A stretch of 47,461 bases of DNA from positions 1 to 47,461 of the forward strand of contig MNCI01030745.1 of NCBI GenBank assembly GCA_015680685.1, read 5' to 3'. The notes below the pieces were generated by a model. That model had not been told where the DNA came from. It saw only the letters and a list, made by a program, of their open reading frames with translations, and did no database searches. The DNA is from Gnetum montanum (taxonomy: Eukaryota > Streptophyta > Gnetopsida > Gnetales > Gnetaceae). The position numbers and the translations under genes were made by a program. Positions 10,694-20,588 of this stretch are shown here, piece by piece (within the stretch, counting starts at the first letter, position 1; the number at the start of each line of letters is the position of its first letter).

Positions 10694-11517
10694 TGATGAG
10701 TCGCGATATCACATACACGAGATCGCATCCGTGATATCACGTCCGCCTTGATGATATTATGTACGCGATATCGCGGCCCACCGCAATGTCTTTAAATAAG
10801 AGGTGGCTTCCCTGTTTTAGGCACTTAGACTTAGACCCTTAGCCAAACTATAGCATTTTTACCATTCTAGAGTTAGAATAATTTCCATGTACCTGCAATA
10901 GGAGTCTTAAAGTGAACAGATCTTTATTTGAGCAAATTGTACCTAAGCACACATTTGTGTACGGCAATAAAGATGAACTTCTTAATAAACCTTGCAGCAT
11001 GTGGAATAAGCTAAATAGAAATTAATTATTGTTAAATGTTTAAATGCTTTCTTAGATAATTAAATCTCTCTCAACCCTTGACTCTCCTAGTTAAGTGCAT
11101 TCAGTACAACCGCTTCGAGCACGTGTGTAACGCTTGGTAACCCAATAACAAGTAGCATTTGGTAATCCCAGTAGTGTTGCATTGGTTCAGGGTGTGCAGC
11201 AAGTGGGAACAGATACTGGTGCTAGGACAATAAGAACTTAGTTAGTGAATAGTTAATGAAAGTTAGTCACTTAGTTCTCTTCACCTTCCCCTATTAGCAT
11301 AAGACGTTAAAAAGAGAAAAGATATAAAAATCATATACCTCAAGCTTACTTAACCATACAACCGTGACAATACAAGAAAGTTTGAAAAGATAGTGATTGA
11401 TTAACCTTAAGTGTTCCATTAAGGCGTGTAAGCACTTAGTCCTTGGAGTTTGACCGGATCGCACATGAGATGCTCATATTCGTATGGTTGAGTGTAGGGG
11501 TACCTTACCACTCATGA
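10694..11517 (+). repeat. 3' LTR of element 1
   Basis: Starts TGATGAG and ends CTCATGA (mutated from CTCATCA). It is about 60 bp longer than the 5' LTR, almost all because of the five-core palindrome array at 10705-10772. The remainder aligns with 1653-2415, with scattered substitutions and a similar R/U5. Confidence 0.92.
10705..10772 (+). promoter_or_regulatory. Five-core palindrome array in U3, element 1 3' LTR
   Basis: Cores GATATC 10705, GAGATC 10719, GATATC 10733, GATATT 10753 and GATATC 10767 are spaced 14, 14, 20 and 14 bp. Two sit inside longer perfect palindromes (CGTGATATCACG and CGCGATATCGCG). The array lies between the LTR start and the TATA position, where plant LTR enhancers sit. 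The 5' LTR has only one core. Confidence 0.75.
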
Positions 11518-11638
11518 CTAGCCATACCAAGTGTAGACAAAAAAAATAAGAACCATAGAATAGATTAGAGAGCTAAGAAGTAACTTAGAAAGCATCATAG
11601 CTATGGATATTCATATGAGCTATTGGATAAATCAAGAA
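11518..11638. other. Short flank between element 1 and the assembly gap
   Basis: Begins with the right target-duplication copy (CTAGC). The remaining ~115 bp are unrecognised; they could belong to the copia element whose 3' part lies in the gap. Confidence 0.5.
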
Positions 11639-12367
11639 NNNNNNNNNNNNNNNNNNNNNNNNNNNNNNNNNNNNNNNNNNNNNNNNNNNNNNNNNNNNNN
11701 NNNNNNNNNNNNNNNNNNNNNNNNNNNNNNNNNNNNNNNNNNNNNNNNNNNNNNNNNNNNNNNNNNNNNNNNNNNNNNNNNNNNNNNNNNNNNNNNNNNN
11801 NNNNNNNNNNNNNNNNNNNNNNNNNNNNNNNNNNNNNNNNNNNNNNNNNNNNNNNNNNNNNNNNNNNNNNNNNNNNNNNNNNNNNNNNNNNNNNNNNNNN
11901 NNNNNNNNNNNNNNNNNNNNNNNNNNNNNNNNNNNNNNNNNNNNNNNNNNNNNNNNNNNNNNNNNNNNNNNNNNNNNNNNNNNNNNNNNNNNNNNNNNNN
12001 NNNNNNNNNNNNNNNNNNNNNNNNNNNNNNNNNNNNNNNNNNNNNNNNNNNNNNNNNNNNNNNNNNNNNNNNNNNNNNNNNNNNNNNNNNNNNNNNNNNN
12101 NNNNNNNNNNNNNNNNNNNNNNNNNNNNNNNNNNNNNNNNNNNNNNNNNNNNNNNNNNNNNNNNNNNNNNNNNNNNNNNNNNNNNNNNNNNNNNNNNNNN
12201 NNNNNNNNNNNNNNNNNNNNNNNNNNNNNNNNNNNNNNNNNNNNNNNNNNNNNNNNNNNNNNNNNNNNNNNNNNNNNNNNNNNNNNNNNNNNNNNNNNNN
12301 NNNNNNNNNNNNNNNNNNNNNNNNNNNNNNNNNNNNNNNNNNNNNNNNNNNNNNNNNNNNNNNNNNN
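11639..12367. other. Assembly gap (729 N)
   Basis: A run of N. The copia reverse transcriptase to the right is cut by it, so the RNase H end and 3' LTR of that element are probably missing here. The gap length may be nominal. Confidence 0.98.
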
Positions 12368-13020
12368 CATCATGTTGAAATGCTTGAACATCTATTGAAC
12401 ATACTTTATTTGTGAAATGAAGGTTCCATCCCTAAGTTGTTGAATATATAGGCTTAGAAAATGTGATAATTCTCATATCATAGACATTTCAAACTTTTAT
12501 TTCATAGTGTCAATAAATTCTTTACCTAAACTTGAGCTTGTTCGTCCAAATATTATGTCATCAAGATAAATCTAAGTAACTAAAAACCCTATATTATCCT
12601 TTTTAATATAAAGGGTACTATCCATAGGAGCTTTCAAATACCCATTTTCAACTAAATATGAATCAAGCTTAGCATACCATATTCTAGGGACTTGTTGTAA
12701 GCCATATAAATCTTTGTGTAGTTGATACACATGATTTGGTTTTTCAATATCAATAAATCCTTTTGGTTCTATATACACTATCTTTTTAATTTCTTCATTT
12801 GGGAATGCTAATTTTGCATCCATTTCACATCCATTTGGTAGAACTTAAATCCTTGATAAGTTACAAATGCTAAGAGCATTCTAATAGATTTTAATTTTAC
12901 AACTAGAGCAAATGTATCTTGATAAACAAGTCCCTCTATGTTAGCAAAGCCTTTTGCTACTAATCTTATCTTATTCTTGGTCACTTCACCATGCTCATTC
13001 AATTGTTTGCAAAGACTCAA
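12368..13020 (-). pseudogene. Copia reverse transcriptase, copy 1
   Basis: Read from 13020 down: LNEHGEVTKNKIRLVAKGF, a degenerate FAPVVKL-like segment (FALVVKLKSIRMLLAF), FKFYQMDVK, then a break near 12810-12825. After the break come VYIEPKGFIDIEKPNHVYQL, LYGLQQVPRIWYAKLDSYL, a TAG in place of Gln, and the catalytic YLDD box (12557-12568) followed by DIIFG. The 3' end is lost in the gap. Copia RT acts in the virus-like particle to make cDNA. Stops and at least one frameshift make this a pseudogene. Confidence 0.88.
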
Positions 13021-13501
13021 TTAGTTCCAATGAAGTTAACTCCTTTGGGCTATGGGACTAGCTCCCAAGTATCATTCTTTATAATTTTATTTATCTCTTA
13101 ATTCATGGCATTTTTCTAGTCCTCACATCCAAGAGATTCCCTAACTATTAGAGGAATCAAAAAGGAGAGACAACTTACTAACAAGTCATGATCCATTATT
13201 TCAACTCTATTCCTTGTTGTTCTTTTTCTAAAAGGTGTCTTAAGAATATCTACCATGAATCTAAACCTTTGTATTCTTCTTCTCATGCCATCATTAGGTG
13301 TAGCCTCTTGTTCTATTTTTGCCTCATCCATTAAGACTAGATATTCTTCATTAATCTCATTAGCTTTTTCAAATGCCAAAATGCCATCATCATTTTCTTC
13401 CTCATCTACATCCATACCTTTCTTAATCACATTGTTAGCATCTTCAAATAATTCATCAATCTTAACATGAAGTGTTTTAATTATCTTTAATATTTTTAAG
13501 T
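13021..13501 (-). pseudogene. Copia integrase-RT linker, copy 1
   Basis: An acidic, poorly conserved stretch (for example MDVDEEENDDGILAFEKANE) links integrase to RT. Copia elements usually have such a spacer after the integrase C-terminus. No catalytic motifs are expected or seen. Confidence 0.6.
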
Positions 13502-14310
13502 TTAAGCATGATAAGCTTTTGAGTGGCTAGAATATCTAATAAATATACTATCTTCACAATGGCTATTAAGCTTGTGAACATTATCTTGATTTTTAATATG
13601 GAACTTGCTACTAAAAATTTTGAAATATTGAACATTAGCTATTTTATCATACCACATTTGATAAGGAGTCTTACCATTATCAGTTCTTACCAATCATATG
13701 TTGATCATATACATAGTTTTTCTGCCCACCTCATTCCATAGATACTTTGGTACATTCTTCTTGTTCATCATTGATCGAATCATCTCAAGTATAGTTCTAT
13801 TTTTTTGCTCTATGACACCATTTTGCTTAGGTGTTCTAGTTAATGAAAATTATCTCTTAATATCTTAATCTTTGCAAAGCTCATAAAATTCATTTAAGCT
13901 AAACTCACCTACATTGTCAATCCTAATAGCTTTGATTTGAAGCCCTATTCTAGTTTCAACCATACTTTTAAATATCTTAAAATTCTTTAATACATTAGAA
14001 TTTTTCTCAATAGATGTTAGCCATGATATCCTAGTATAATAATCAATAATAAGAAAGAAATATTTTCTGCCATCAAAACTAGCTATATCCAAAGGACCAC
14101 ATACATCCATATGTAGTAATTAGAGTTTATCTTTACAATGAAAGTTCACTGACTTAAAGGTAGCTCTAGTTTTCTTACCGTGTTGGCATGCAGGATATAC
14201 CTCTTCTAGATGACTTACCTAAGGAATGCCTTTAATGCTTTCAGCCTTGGTGAGAGTTTGTATGTTTCATGAACTTAAGTGTCCTAGTCTTTTGTGCCAT
14301 AACCTGCTAC
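13502..14310 (-). pseudogene. Copia integrase, copy 1
   Basis: The GAG-pre-integrase/zinc region begins LWHKRLGHLSS (about 14278-14303). It continues with a decayed CxxC (YPACQHGKK, first Cys lost), then the core MDVCGPLDIASFDGRKYFFL (first Asp, about 14105), IRIDNVGEF (second Asp, about 13910) and RTPKQNGVIEQKNRT (Glu, about 13800). The C-terminal GKTPYQMWYDKIANVQYFKI region follows. All three catalytic acids appear present. Stops (about 13861, 13694) and indels break the frame. Its role would be to insert cDNA into chromosomes. Confidence 0.88.
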
Positions 14311-14319
14311 TACATATCT

Positions 14320-14700
14320 CAAAAATAAAATTTAGACATTGAGGTTTCTCATTTGTAAAATATAAATTACTTCATGCTCGAGTAACATAAGCCTTAAAAT
14401 CTTTTTTTATTCTCTAATATACATATCTCATTCATGAAATAGATATTATAACCTTCTGTTAAAAACTATCTAAGCTTAACAAATTATAATGTAAACCATC
14501 AACAAAATAAACATTATGAACTTCAAAAAAGTTATTATAAATCTTAACTAAGTCAGTACCTCTTACCATAGCTTTAGCTTTGTCATCAAAGCTTACTTTT
14601 CCTCTGTTAAAGGATTTTACTATGATGAATTTTGATCTATCACTGAACATATATTAAGAGTACCCACTGTCAAGAAACCATATCTCTAGGATGTAAGAGC
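14320..14700 (-). pseudogene. Copia aspartic protease, copy 1
   Basis: The active site WFLDSG (Asp-Ser-Gly codons 14663-14671) is followed by YS, a stop in place of the usual Arg/Lys-His, and YMFSDRSKF. Downstream SFNRGKVSFDDKAKAMVRGT and VHNVYFVDGLHYNLLSL are the standard copia protease-to-GAG-pre-integrase sequence. It is decayed but unmistakable, and would process the polyprotein. Confidence 0.82.
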
Positions 14701-16560
14701 TCTTTAAGGCTAACTATATGAGAAGATTTATTCTATTAATTAGTCTCCAAACTTGTTGTCCTATTCTATTATTTACTTAAAAGTGCTTAGTAACATGGGA
14801 ATAATGCATAGATTCACAATGAGAAAAGTTACTAGTTTTACAATTTTTTACTTTATGACCTAGCATTCCATAATTAAAACAATATCTTTAGAATAAATTA
14901 GTTTTCATTTTTGGGTAATACATAATGATTGGAGTTCTGAGAGTAGGAAGAATTCCCTTACTTATTTGTGAGCTGATATTTTATGATTGTGGAGATTGTG
15001 TTTGGACATTTATTTTTTGAGCTAATAGTTTTATTGAAGATGGCCCTTTTCAGGATTTAGACTCATAACCAAGACCCCTCTTATCATCACTTGACCATTG
15101 ATTATTGATAATATTCATGAGCTATTTTAAGCTATGAGTAAACTTGCTAAATAAATCATATATGACTTATGTAGCCTTATCTTTCATTTCCTTCTTCAAT
15201 AGTAACACCTTCTTTTTTAACTTTAAATTTTCTTGTTCAGCTGATTCAAGCTTCATCTTATAGCTCTGACTTCTTGCTCTCTTTCTTTTAAAATTTTATT
15301 GAATTTTTCATTAACTTTGACCACCATCTCCAATTGCTCTATTAACCCTTCTATATCGATGTTTTTAGTTTCTTCGTATTCAGTTTTAGCTGTGTCTAAT
15401 GAGTTTGATCTAGCTTCATCTTAGCTTAAACCTACAATCTTAGTAGTGCTAGGAACTTCTTGCTCATTTAGATTAGTATACATAAAGCTTTGAAAATCAT
15501 CATCTACATCATAGTCTTTAATCATGGATGAAAAAGAAAATAAGTCTTATGTAATAATATCAATACCACTAGTTATTATATTGGTGTAGGTAAAATGGAC
15601 AAAAGAATTTTCCTCAACATTCTCAATTTCTATACTAATTTCTAAGCACTCTAATCGATTTTTTATTTCAACTAATCGAGCTTTTAATTTATCAAACCTA
15701 TACTGAGTGCTCTTTGGCTTGAATATGGTCATCTAATTTTTCTAATTTTCTTCATCTTTCTTATCTTTTGGACACTCAACAATCATATATGTCTCATGAC
15801 AATAATAATAAGAAAAGAACTTTGTTAGCTTCCTACCAACCTTCATCTTTTTGAGCCTTTTAAGCTTTTTGGAAAGATTAGCAATCTCCTTATTAGAATT
15901 AGAATTTGATGTTGTTTGTTCTTCATTATGTTCATTTTTTACAACTTCAGCTCTAAAGGAAAATTGCTCATGTTTGCTGGAAATTCTAGTTCCTCCTTTC
16001 TTGATTTGAAAGGCTAAAAGAATACTATAGAGTTTAGCTACTATTAATCTAGAGAGATTCTTTGCTACTTCTATGGATGAGACCTTTGCTTCAAATCTAT
16101 TGGATAAAATAGAAAACATTTTTTGGTAGATTATATCATCAATTTGTGCCTCGCCAAGCATAGTTATCTCACTAATAATTTCATCTACTGAAGTAAAAAA
16201 AATTGATATTTTCATTCTCTTCCATCCTCAAAGCATTAAGACATGCTTTCAAAGTCAACAGCTTAGACTTTTTCACTTTATCATCTTCTTCATAAATAGC
16301 TTGAAGATGCATCCACATTTCTTTGGCTAATTAAAGATGAATAATATTCATACACACTATTCTATCCAAGTCATATATCAACCATTCATAGCTTAGGCAT
16401 CATGTACAACATTGTTGGTTTCTCTGGTAATTGCCTTCTAGACATCATCACTATGAGCTAGAAGATATGTCTTCATCTTGAACTTCCATAGAGGATAATC
16501 CAAGCAATCAAACCATGGAGCTTTGTTAGATGAGAAGGCTTGATTCTACACCATTTCTAG
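14701..16560 (-). pseudogene. gag: Copia gag, copy 1
   Basis: The N-terminal part (about 16560-16380) reads DYPLWKFKMKTYLLAHSDDV, the UBN2/DUF4219-type gag opening of SIRE-like elements. The central part (16215-15742) continues through IIYQKMFSILSNRFEAKV and a Lys-rich coil. It ends in a zinc-knuckle remnant YYYCHETYMIVECPKDKK (Cys, His and last Cys kept, first Cys changed to Tyr). The stretch 15740-14700 is more decayed. Gag would build the particle shell. Frames shift several times. Confidence 0.75.
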
Positions 16561-16610
16561 GACAATGAACAATATACTATATAGATGGTTAAGTTGAGAG
16601 GTGTTGATCA

Positions 16611-16623
16611 GGCTTTGATACCA
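16611..16623 (-). promoter_or_regulatory. Primer binding site, initiator tRNA-Met type
   Basis: On the minus strand TGGTATCAAAGCC matches the copia primer site TGGTATCAGAGC with one change. It starts two bases after the LTR end, as usual for copia elements, and so fixes the LTR boundary at 16626. Confidence 0.85.
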
Positions 16624-16625
16624 AC

Positions 16626-17345
16626 TGTTGTTTCCTAGACAAACTAAGAGCTACTAAGAAGGGAGGTAAATCAAGGTCTTACAAAAATTTGAGTTAAACA
16701 GAAACTAGCAAAAAGACCAGTAGGAAACCCCAAAGAACTTTAATATAGAAAATAGAGTACATATGCAGAAAAGAGTAAATAGACACCAGACTTTTATGGT
16801 GATTCACCTACTAGATTTGCTGACCTACATCCACCATAAAACTCTCCCTAGATCCTAGGATATAGAGTATTTCTATTAACCGAAAGAAATTTACATGGCT
16901 TCTTTTACAATACTAGATTAAGCATAACCACCAAGCTCAAAGTCCCAAAAATCTACTTTCACACCACATAGGAAGAGGTAAATACTCTACCTTGTATTAA
17001 CAAAAAAACTTAAGAGTTACTAAGCTTATTTAGACAAAGAAAATAGAGCTTTTATAGAAAATAAAATAGTGAGAGAGATTGAAAAGAAGAGGAGAAGCAT
17101 AGAAGAAGAAATTCTAGATCAAGTACAAGGCCAAAATAAGAATACTATAGCTAAACTAGAGAGCTTCAATTTATAGCCATCATTCTTTTAAGACACTTTT
17201 TAGAACCTTTCTTCAAGTCGTTGCCAATATACTAGTGAAGCATGAGAAGTAATTAGCTTTTGCCATTACAAATCCATTGGAAAGAGTAGCTGAAGAAGAA
17301 GCTATATCCATTACAACTTCGCTTCCATTACTACAACATTGCAAT
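16626..17345 (-). repeat. 5' LTR of SIRE-like copia copy 1
   Basis: The LTR runs leftward to 16626 (CA end on the minus strand). It aligns over several hundred bases with 37497-38235, sharing for example GGCTTCTTTTACAAT and CCTACATCCACC. The TATA-like TATAAATT is on the minus strand at 17169-17176. The outer edge near 17345 is approximate because the second LTR of this element lies in the gap. Confidence 0.75.
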
Positions 17346-18252
17346 GTATCATATTGTAAAAAATTGATTTTTAGACTTATTCTCTTACTTTTTTCATAGA
17401 ATTTGGTTCTATCTATAGAGTATCATCTCATGGAATAAGAAATACTCATTAAGAGGAGTAGAAATATCTGTTGATTTCAATCTTAGTAGTGTAGTTCTAA
17501 TGTGGCAAATGCTTATGAATGTTTCATCAAAGGTTACAATCTCTTCTTTAGATTATGTTTTCATTTTTAGAAAGTCTTAATTGTTTTGAAAGTTGGGGCT
17601 TAGTAGTATGTTTTATTACATATTTGATGCAAATATTGCTTAGTCTACTCCTAAACATAGTATTAAGATTTAAATGATACTTTTGAGTATAGATTATTTG
17701 CCTTTATCTATGATTGATTTTTCTCTCTAATCAAGGCTAATGATTGAATTCTATATGTTATTAACAATTATCAAAATCCCATAATCCTTCCCTATTATTA
17801 TATTCACATGTATGTATAGCCTTTGGTTTATAGGCTTGGTTTTAAATCTTTGTAATTTTGACTTCTATAGCAAAATGTCCAAATTGTATTTGGGACCAAA
17901 AAGAAATGATAATTTCATTAGAGCCCCTTACTTGGATTTATCTTAGTATTAGTGAAACTCACATGTTAAGAACATGTTCTTTAAGATAGCAATTATATAG
18001 CAATTCTTATATGTATTTGGCAGTATTAATAGTACTTCTTTTCTTTTCTTACTTATATTTATTGTTTTATAAATATATGTTTATATATTTAAAAAAGAGA
18101 TGGAGTGAGACCAAATGTTTCAATCCCTTATTATCAGTTTCAAAATGATTCCATTTAATTATAGTGATTACTTAAGTTTTATATTTTAGTTATGCATTTT
18201 AAGAAACTTTAACATTGTAGTTCCTTATAATGTGTTTGTAGGTGTTAACAAC
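17346..18252. other. AT-rich DNA, nothing recognised
   Basis: I find no coding likeness, repeat match or structural RNA in this stretch. Confidence 0.6.
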
Positions 18253-18453
18253 ATGGAGGGAGCAAAACAAATGTGGGAGATCGATAGTTTAAACAGGCCA
18301 AACTACAAGAAAGGGAAGACATCGGCATTTAAGGTGGAGCCAAGTATAAAGAATGAGAGTTTAGCATGGGAGGTGGAGGTTGAACCAAAGGAAGTATCAA
18401 TGGATAGCTGGGTCTTTCCTAAGCTTCCAAATTTTCTCTTTTTCCAAAATTAA
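18253..18453 (+). CDS. Unrecognised small open frame
   Basis: From ATG 18253 a 66-codon frame (MEGAKQMWEIDSLNRPNYKK..., then SMDSWVFPKLPNFLFFQN) is richer in G+C and more protein-like than its surroundings. The frame is open upstream to 18232, where the preceding bases are pyrimidine-rich but no clear AG acceptor sits at the edge. It could be an exon, or a piece of a retroelement ORF, or chance. The next feature may be its continuation in another frame. Family not recognised. Confidence 0.35.
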   Translation: MEGAKQMWEIDSLNRPNYKKGKTSAFKVEPSIKNESLAWEVEVEPKEVSMDSWVFPKLPNFLFFQN

Positions 18454-18512
18454 AGTCTATTATTCTATCTAAATTTACTTCATTTGCTTCGTTATTAGAC
18501 TAATTTTAGTCA

Positions 18513-18689
18513 GTAGAAATTGAAGAAGAAGAAATTGAGGTTGATTTCTACCTCAATAAGAAATTCTTCTAGCAACTCTTAGATGAACAAAGGACCCAAC
18601 ACTTAGAATTGTTAGAAGAGATGTATTTATTGGAGGTACAGGCCAATAAGTTAGTTTAGGCAACTATTCATCTAATGAATGAAATTTGA
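18513..18689 (+). pseudogene. Acidic/coiled-coil reading-frame remnant
   Basis: VEIEEEEIEVDFYLNKKFF, then TAG, then LLDEQRTQHLELLEEMYLLE, then TAG and ATIHLMNEI: a coherent heptad-rich helix broken by two TAG codons that sit where CAG would fit. It follows the 18253-18453 frame by 60 bp in a different frame. They may be parts of one dead gene. Function unknown. Confidence 0.4.
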
Positions 18690-19084
18690 AGCTCTATGTT
18701 GAGCTTAGTTGTTTTGTCTCTATTTCAATTATGTTATCTTTTAGTTGTTAAAATCAAAACATTGCATTTTAGTTTTTATTAAATTTGGTTGTTGAGAATG
18801 AAACACTATGTTTCAGTTTATAGTTTAGAAAATGTTAAGTTCTTATTTCAATTTATAGTTTGTTTCAATTTATAGTCCTATTTTAGAGCATTATTATTAC
18901 AAATGACAAATTACAATTAAAAGCTTAAAAGACCTATTTGATGTAGCACCAAGGAAACTTGGTAACTTTAGTTGAAATGTTTTCCATGTATGCTATGTAC
19001 ATTTCCTCTATCTAATAGATCCTGTGGGTCTAAAAATGTAATAAAAAAAACTATTTTTGTTTCAGTTTCATATAATAGTGTACA

Positions 19085-19605
19085 CTACCAATCATAGATT
19101 TATACAATTTATGATCTACCTTGTTATCACATTCTTCTTTACACAAATGCATATTGACACTAAGAGGAGTAGCACATGTTTTAACATTCATGATACTAAA
19201 CTCTTGTAACATCTACTACACATATTTGGTCTAAGAAATAAAGGTGATATTTTTTTTGTTGAATATATAGTTCTAAGAAATGAGATAACTCATCCATCAT
19301 GAACATTTTAAATCTATAACTCATGGCATCAATAAATTTTTTGCATAGCTTTAAGCTTATTTCTCCAAACTTAATGTTATCTACATAGATTTGTGTAATC
19401 ATGAAGCTTGAAATGTCTTTCTTGACATAAAGAACACTATCCAACTAAGCTTTCTAGTACCCATTCCCTATGAGATAAGAGTCTAATTTTTCATACCACA
19501 TTCTTGTAGCCATTTTTAATTGATGCAATGTCTAATGTAGCCTATATATAGGGTCTTGCTTTTGTACATTTAATGTAAATGTTTTATTTAATTTCTCCAT
19601 TAAGG
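19085..19605 (-). pseudogene. Copia reverse transcriptase, copy 2, 3' part
   Basis: On the minus strand this is the C-terminal half of a SIRE-like copia RT: a degenerate YRLHQTLHQLKMATRMWYEKL-type segment, LDSVLYVKKDISSFMITQIY with the catalytic box decayed to YVDN, then DELSHFLELYIQQKK. The RNase H junction (about 19150-19090) keeps DHKLYKSMIGS. It is interrupted at its 5' side by element 2 and continues at 25009-25880. The remainder of RNase H and the 3' LTR are absent here. Confidence 0.8.
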
Positions 19606-19610
19606 AAAAC
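19606..19610. repeat. Target-site duplication of element 2, left copy
   Basis: AAAAC, identical to 25004-25008 at the other end. A perfect 5-bp duplication is what gypsy integrases leave. Confidence 0.9.
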
Positions 19611-20447
19611 TGATGAGTCATCATTTGGGCAACCGTGATATCGCGTACGCAATATTGCATCCGCAATATCGTAGCCCAACTGCAATATTGCATACGCGAT
19701 ATCACAGCCTATCTCCTCATCTATAAATAAGAGGTAGACAGATCAATGAGTCATCAAGGAGTAAGTTAGTTTTAGTTTAAGTGTTTTGATTTCTTTCTCT
19801 CCATTTTCCTCTTAGTGTATGCCCGCAGTGTGGTGATTGTAATTGTATAACATCCTTTATTCGAGTGTGACGTACTTGGACACGCACATGACCAGCAATA
19901 AAGATCGAGATTACTGCATCATTGCAACATTCACTTAGTTTAATTATTCATTTAATTATTATTTACTGCTTTCCTAGTTAATCTCTCTCACCCTTAAACT
20001 CATGTTAAAATGTGGAATGAGTACGACTTGATTACGAGCATTTAAGTGTGACTATTTGGTAACCCAGTAGCGTACCTAGGATTTGCACTTGGTAATCCCA
20101 GTGGTAGTCATGCATGAAGTCCAAGATGTGTATGGATAATCAAGGAATAGATGCTCATCGCACTTAGGCTAGCTTATATTCTCTCACTCTCTCTCTCCTA
20201 GATTAGTGAATATTACTTTCCATTACCTTCAAGAGTGGCGTTAAATTAGAAACCACATCATACACTTCTCTCTAGACTAAACCATATGTGACAAAGTTAA
20301 TACTAGTCCAAGTGGGAAGACAGTGAACTACGACCTAAGGCTAACTGTCTAGATGTCACAACTAGTCTGTCTATAGAGTTCGACCAGATCGCAGGTGTAA
20401 CACTCGTATTCATATGGTTGAGTGTAGGGGTATCTCGTCACTCATCA
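19611..20447 (+). repeat. 5' LTR of element 2
   Basis: TGATGAG...CTCATCA, 837 bp. It has a five-core palindrome array (19637-19703), TATAAATA at 19722-19729, and the conserved U5. The 3' LTR lacks three cores and about 115 bp after the TTGGTAATCCCA phrase. Confidence 0.92.
19637..19703 (+). promoter_or_regulatory. Five-core palindrome array in U3, element 2 5' LTR
   Basis: Cores GATATC 19637, AATATT 19651, AATATC 19665, AATATT 19684 and GATATC 19698 are spaced 14, 14, 19 and 14 bp. Most are parts of 10-bp palindromes such as GCAATATTGC, joined by 4-bp linkers (GTAC, ATCC, ATAC). The TATA box starts 19 bp after the last core. The 3' LTR keeps only two cores (24356 and 24370). Confidence 0.78.
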
Positions 20448-20448
20448 T

Positions 20449-20466
20449 TGGCGCCGTTGTCGGGGA
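20449..20466 (+). promoter_or_regulatory. Primer binding site, tRNA-Asp type
   Basis: TGGCGCCGTTGTCGGGGA matches the complement of the tRNA-Asp 3' end at 17 of 18 positions, immediately after the LTR. Confidence 0.92.
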
Positions 20467-20588
20467 TGGTGCTAGTTATCTAGATTCGTTATATCATACA
20501 AGGTCATTGTATAGGAATTAATGATATATCTTTTAAGAAGAAATAATTACAAAAATTCACATACGAATTCACACACAGTTTCACAATC

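Larger units (their letters stand above)
1653..11517 (+). mobile_element. Element 1: Ty3/gypsy LTR retrotransposon with decayed gag-pol
   Basis: A full-length LTR element of about 9.9 kb lies in direct orientation. It has a 5' LTR (1653-2415), a tRNA-Asp primer site, gag, protease, RT, RNase H and integrase in that order, a long untranslated 3' region, and a 3' LTR (10694-11517). The pol order (integrase after RNase H) is that of gypsy. The FMDD RT box, the tRNA-Asp primer site and the RNase H/integrase wording resemble plant non-chromoviral lineages such as Athila, but no chromodomain test or tree could be run. Coding is dead. Its LTR ends, primer site and gag match elements 2 and 3, so an intact relative of element 1 is the natural source of pol for those gag-only elements. 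Confidence 0.9.
12368..17345 (-). mobile_element. SIRE-like Ty1/copia retrotransposon, copy 1
   Basis: On the minus strand, in order from right to left: LTR (16626 to about 17345), iMet primer site (16611-16623), gag (about 16560-14700), protease (about 14671), integrase (about 14300-13500) and RT (13020-12368, cut by the gap). Integrase before RT is the copia order. The RT wording (LNEHGEVTKNKIRLVAKGF, KLYQMDVK-type, LYGLQQVPR, YLDDIIFG, ISQIKYV) is closest to the SIRE/Maximus lineage as I know it. The element has many stops and is dead. The downstream LTR was not seen. Confidence 0.85.

Noticed and set aside
10694-10790. CRISPR-like array
   Set aside because: The spaced repeats are 6-10 bp palindromes in an LTR promoter of a plant element, with no 25-40-bp direct repeats or cas genes.
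11585-12415. Long open frames across the first N gap
   Set aside because: They consist almost wholly of unknown bases; only a few real codons lie at each edge.
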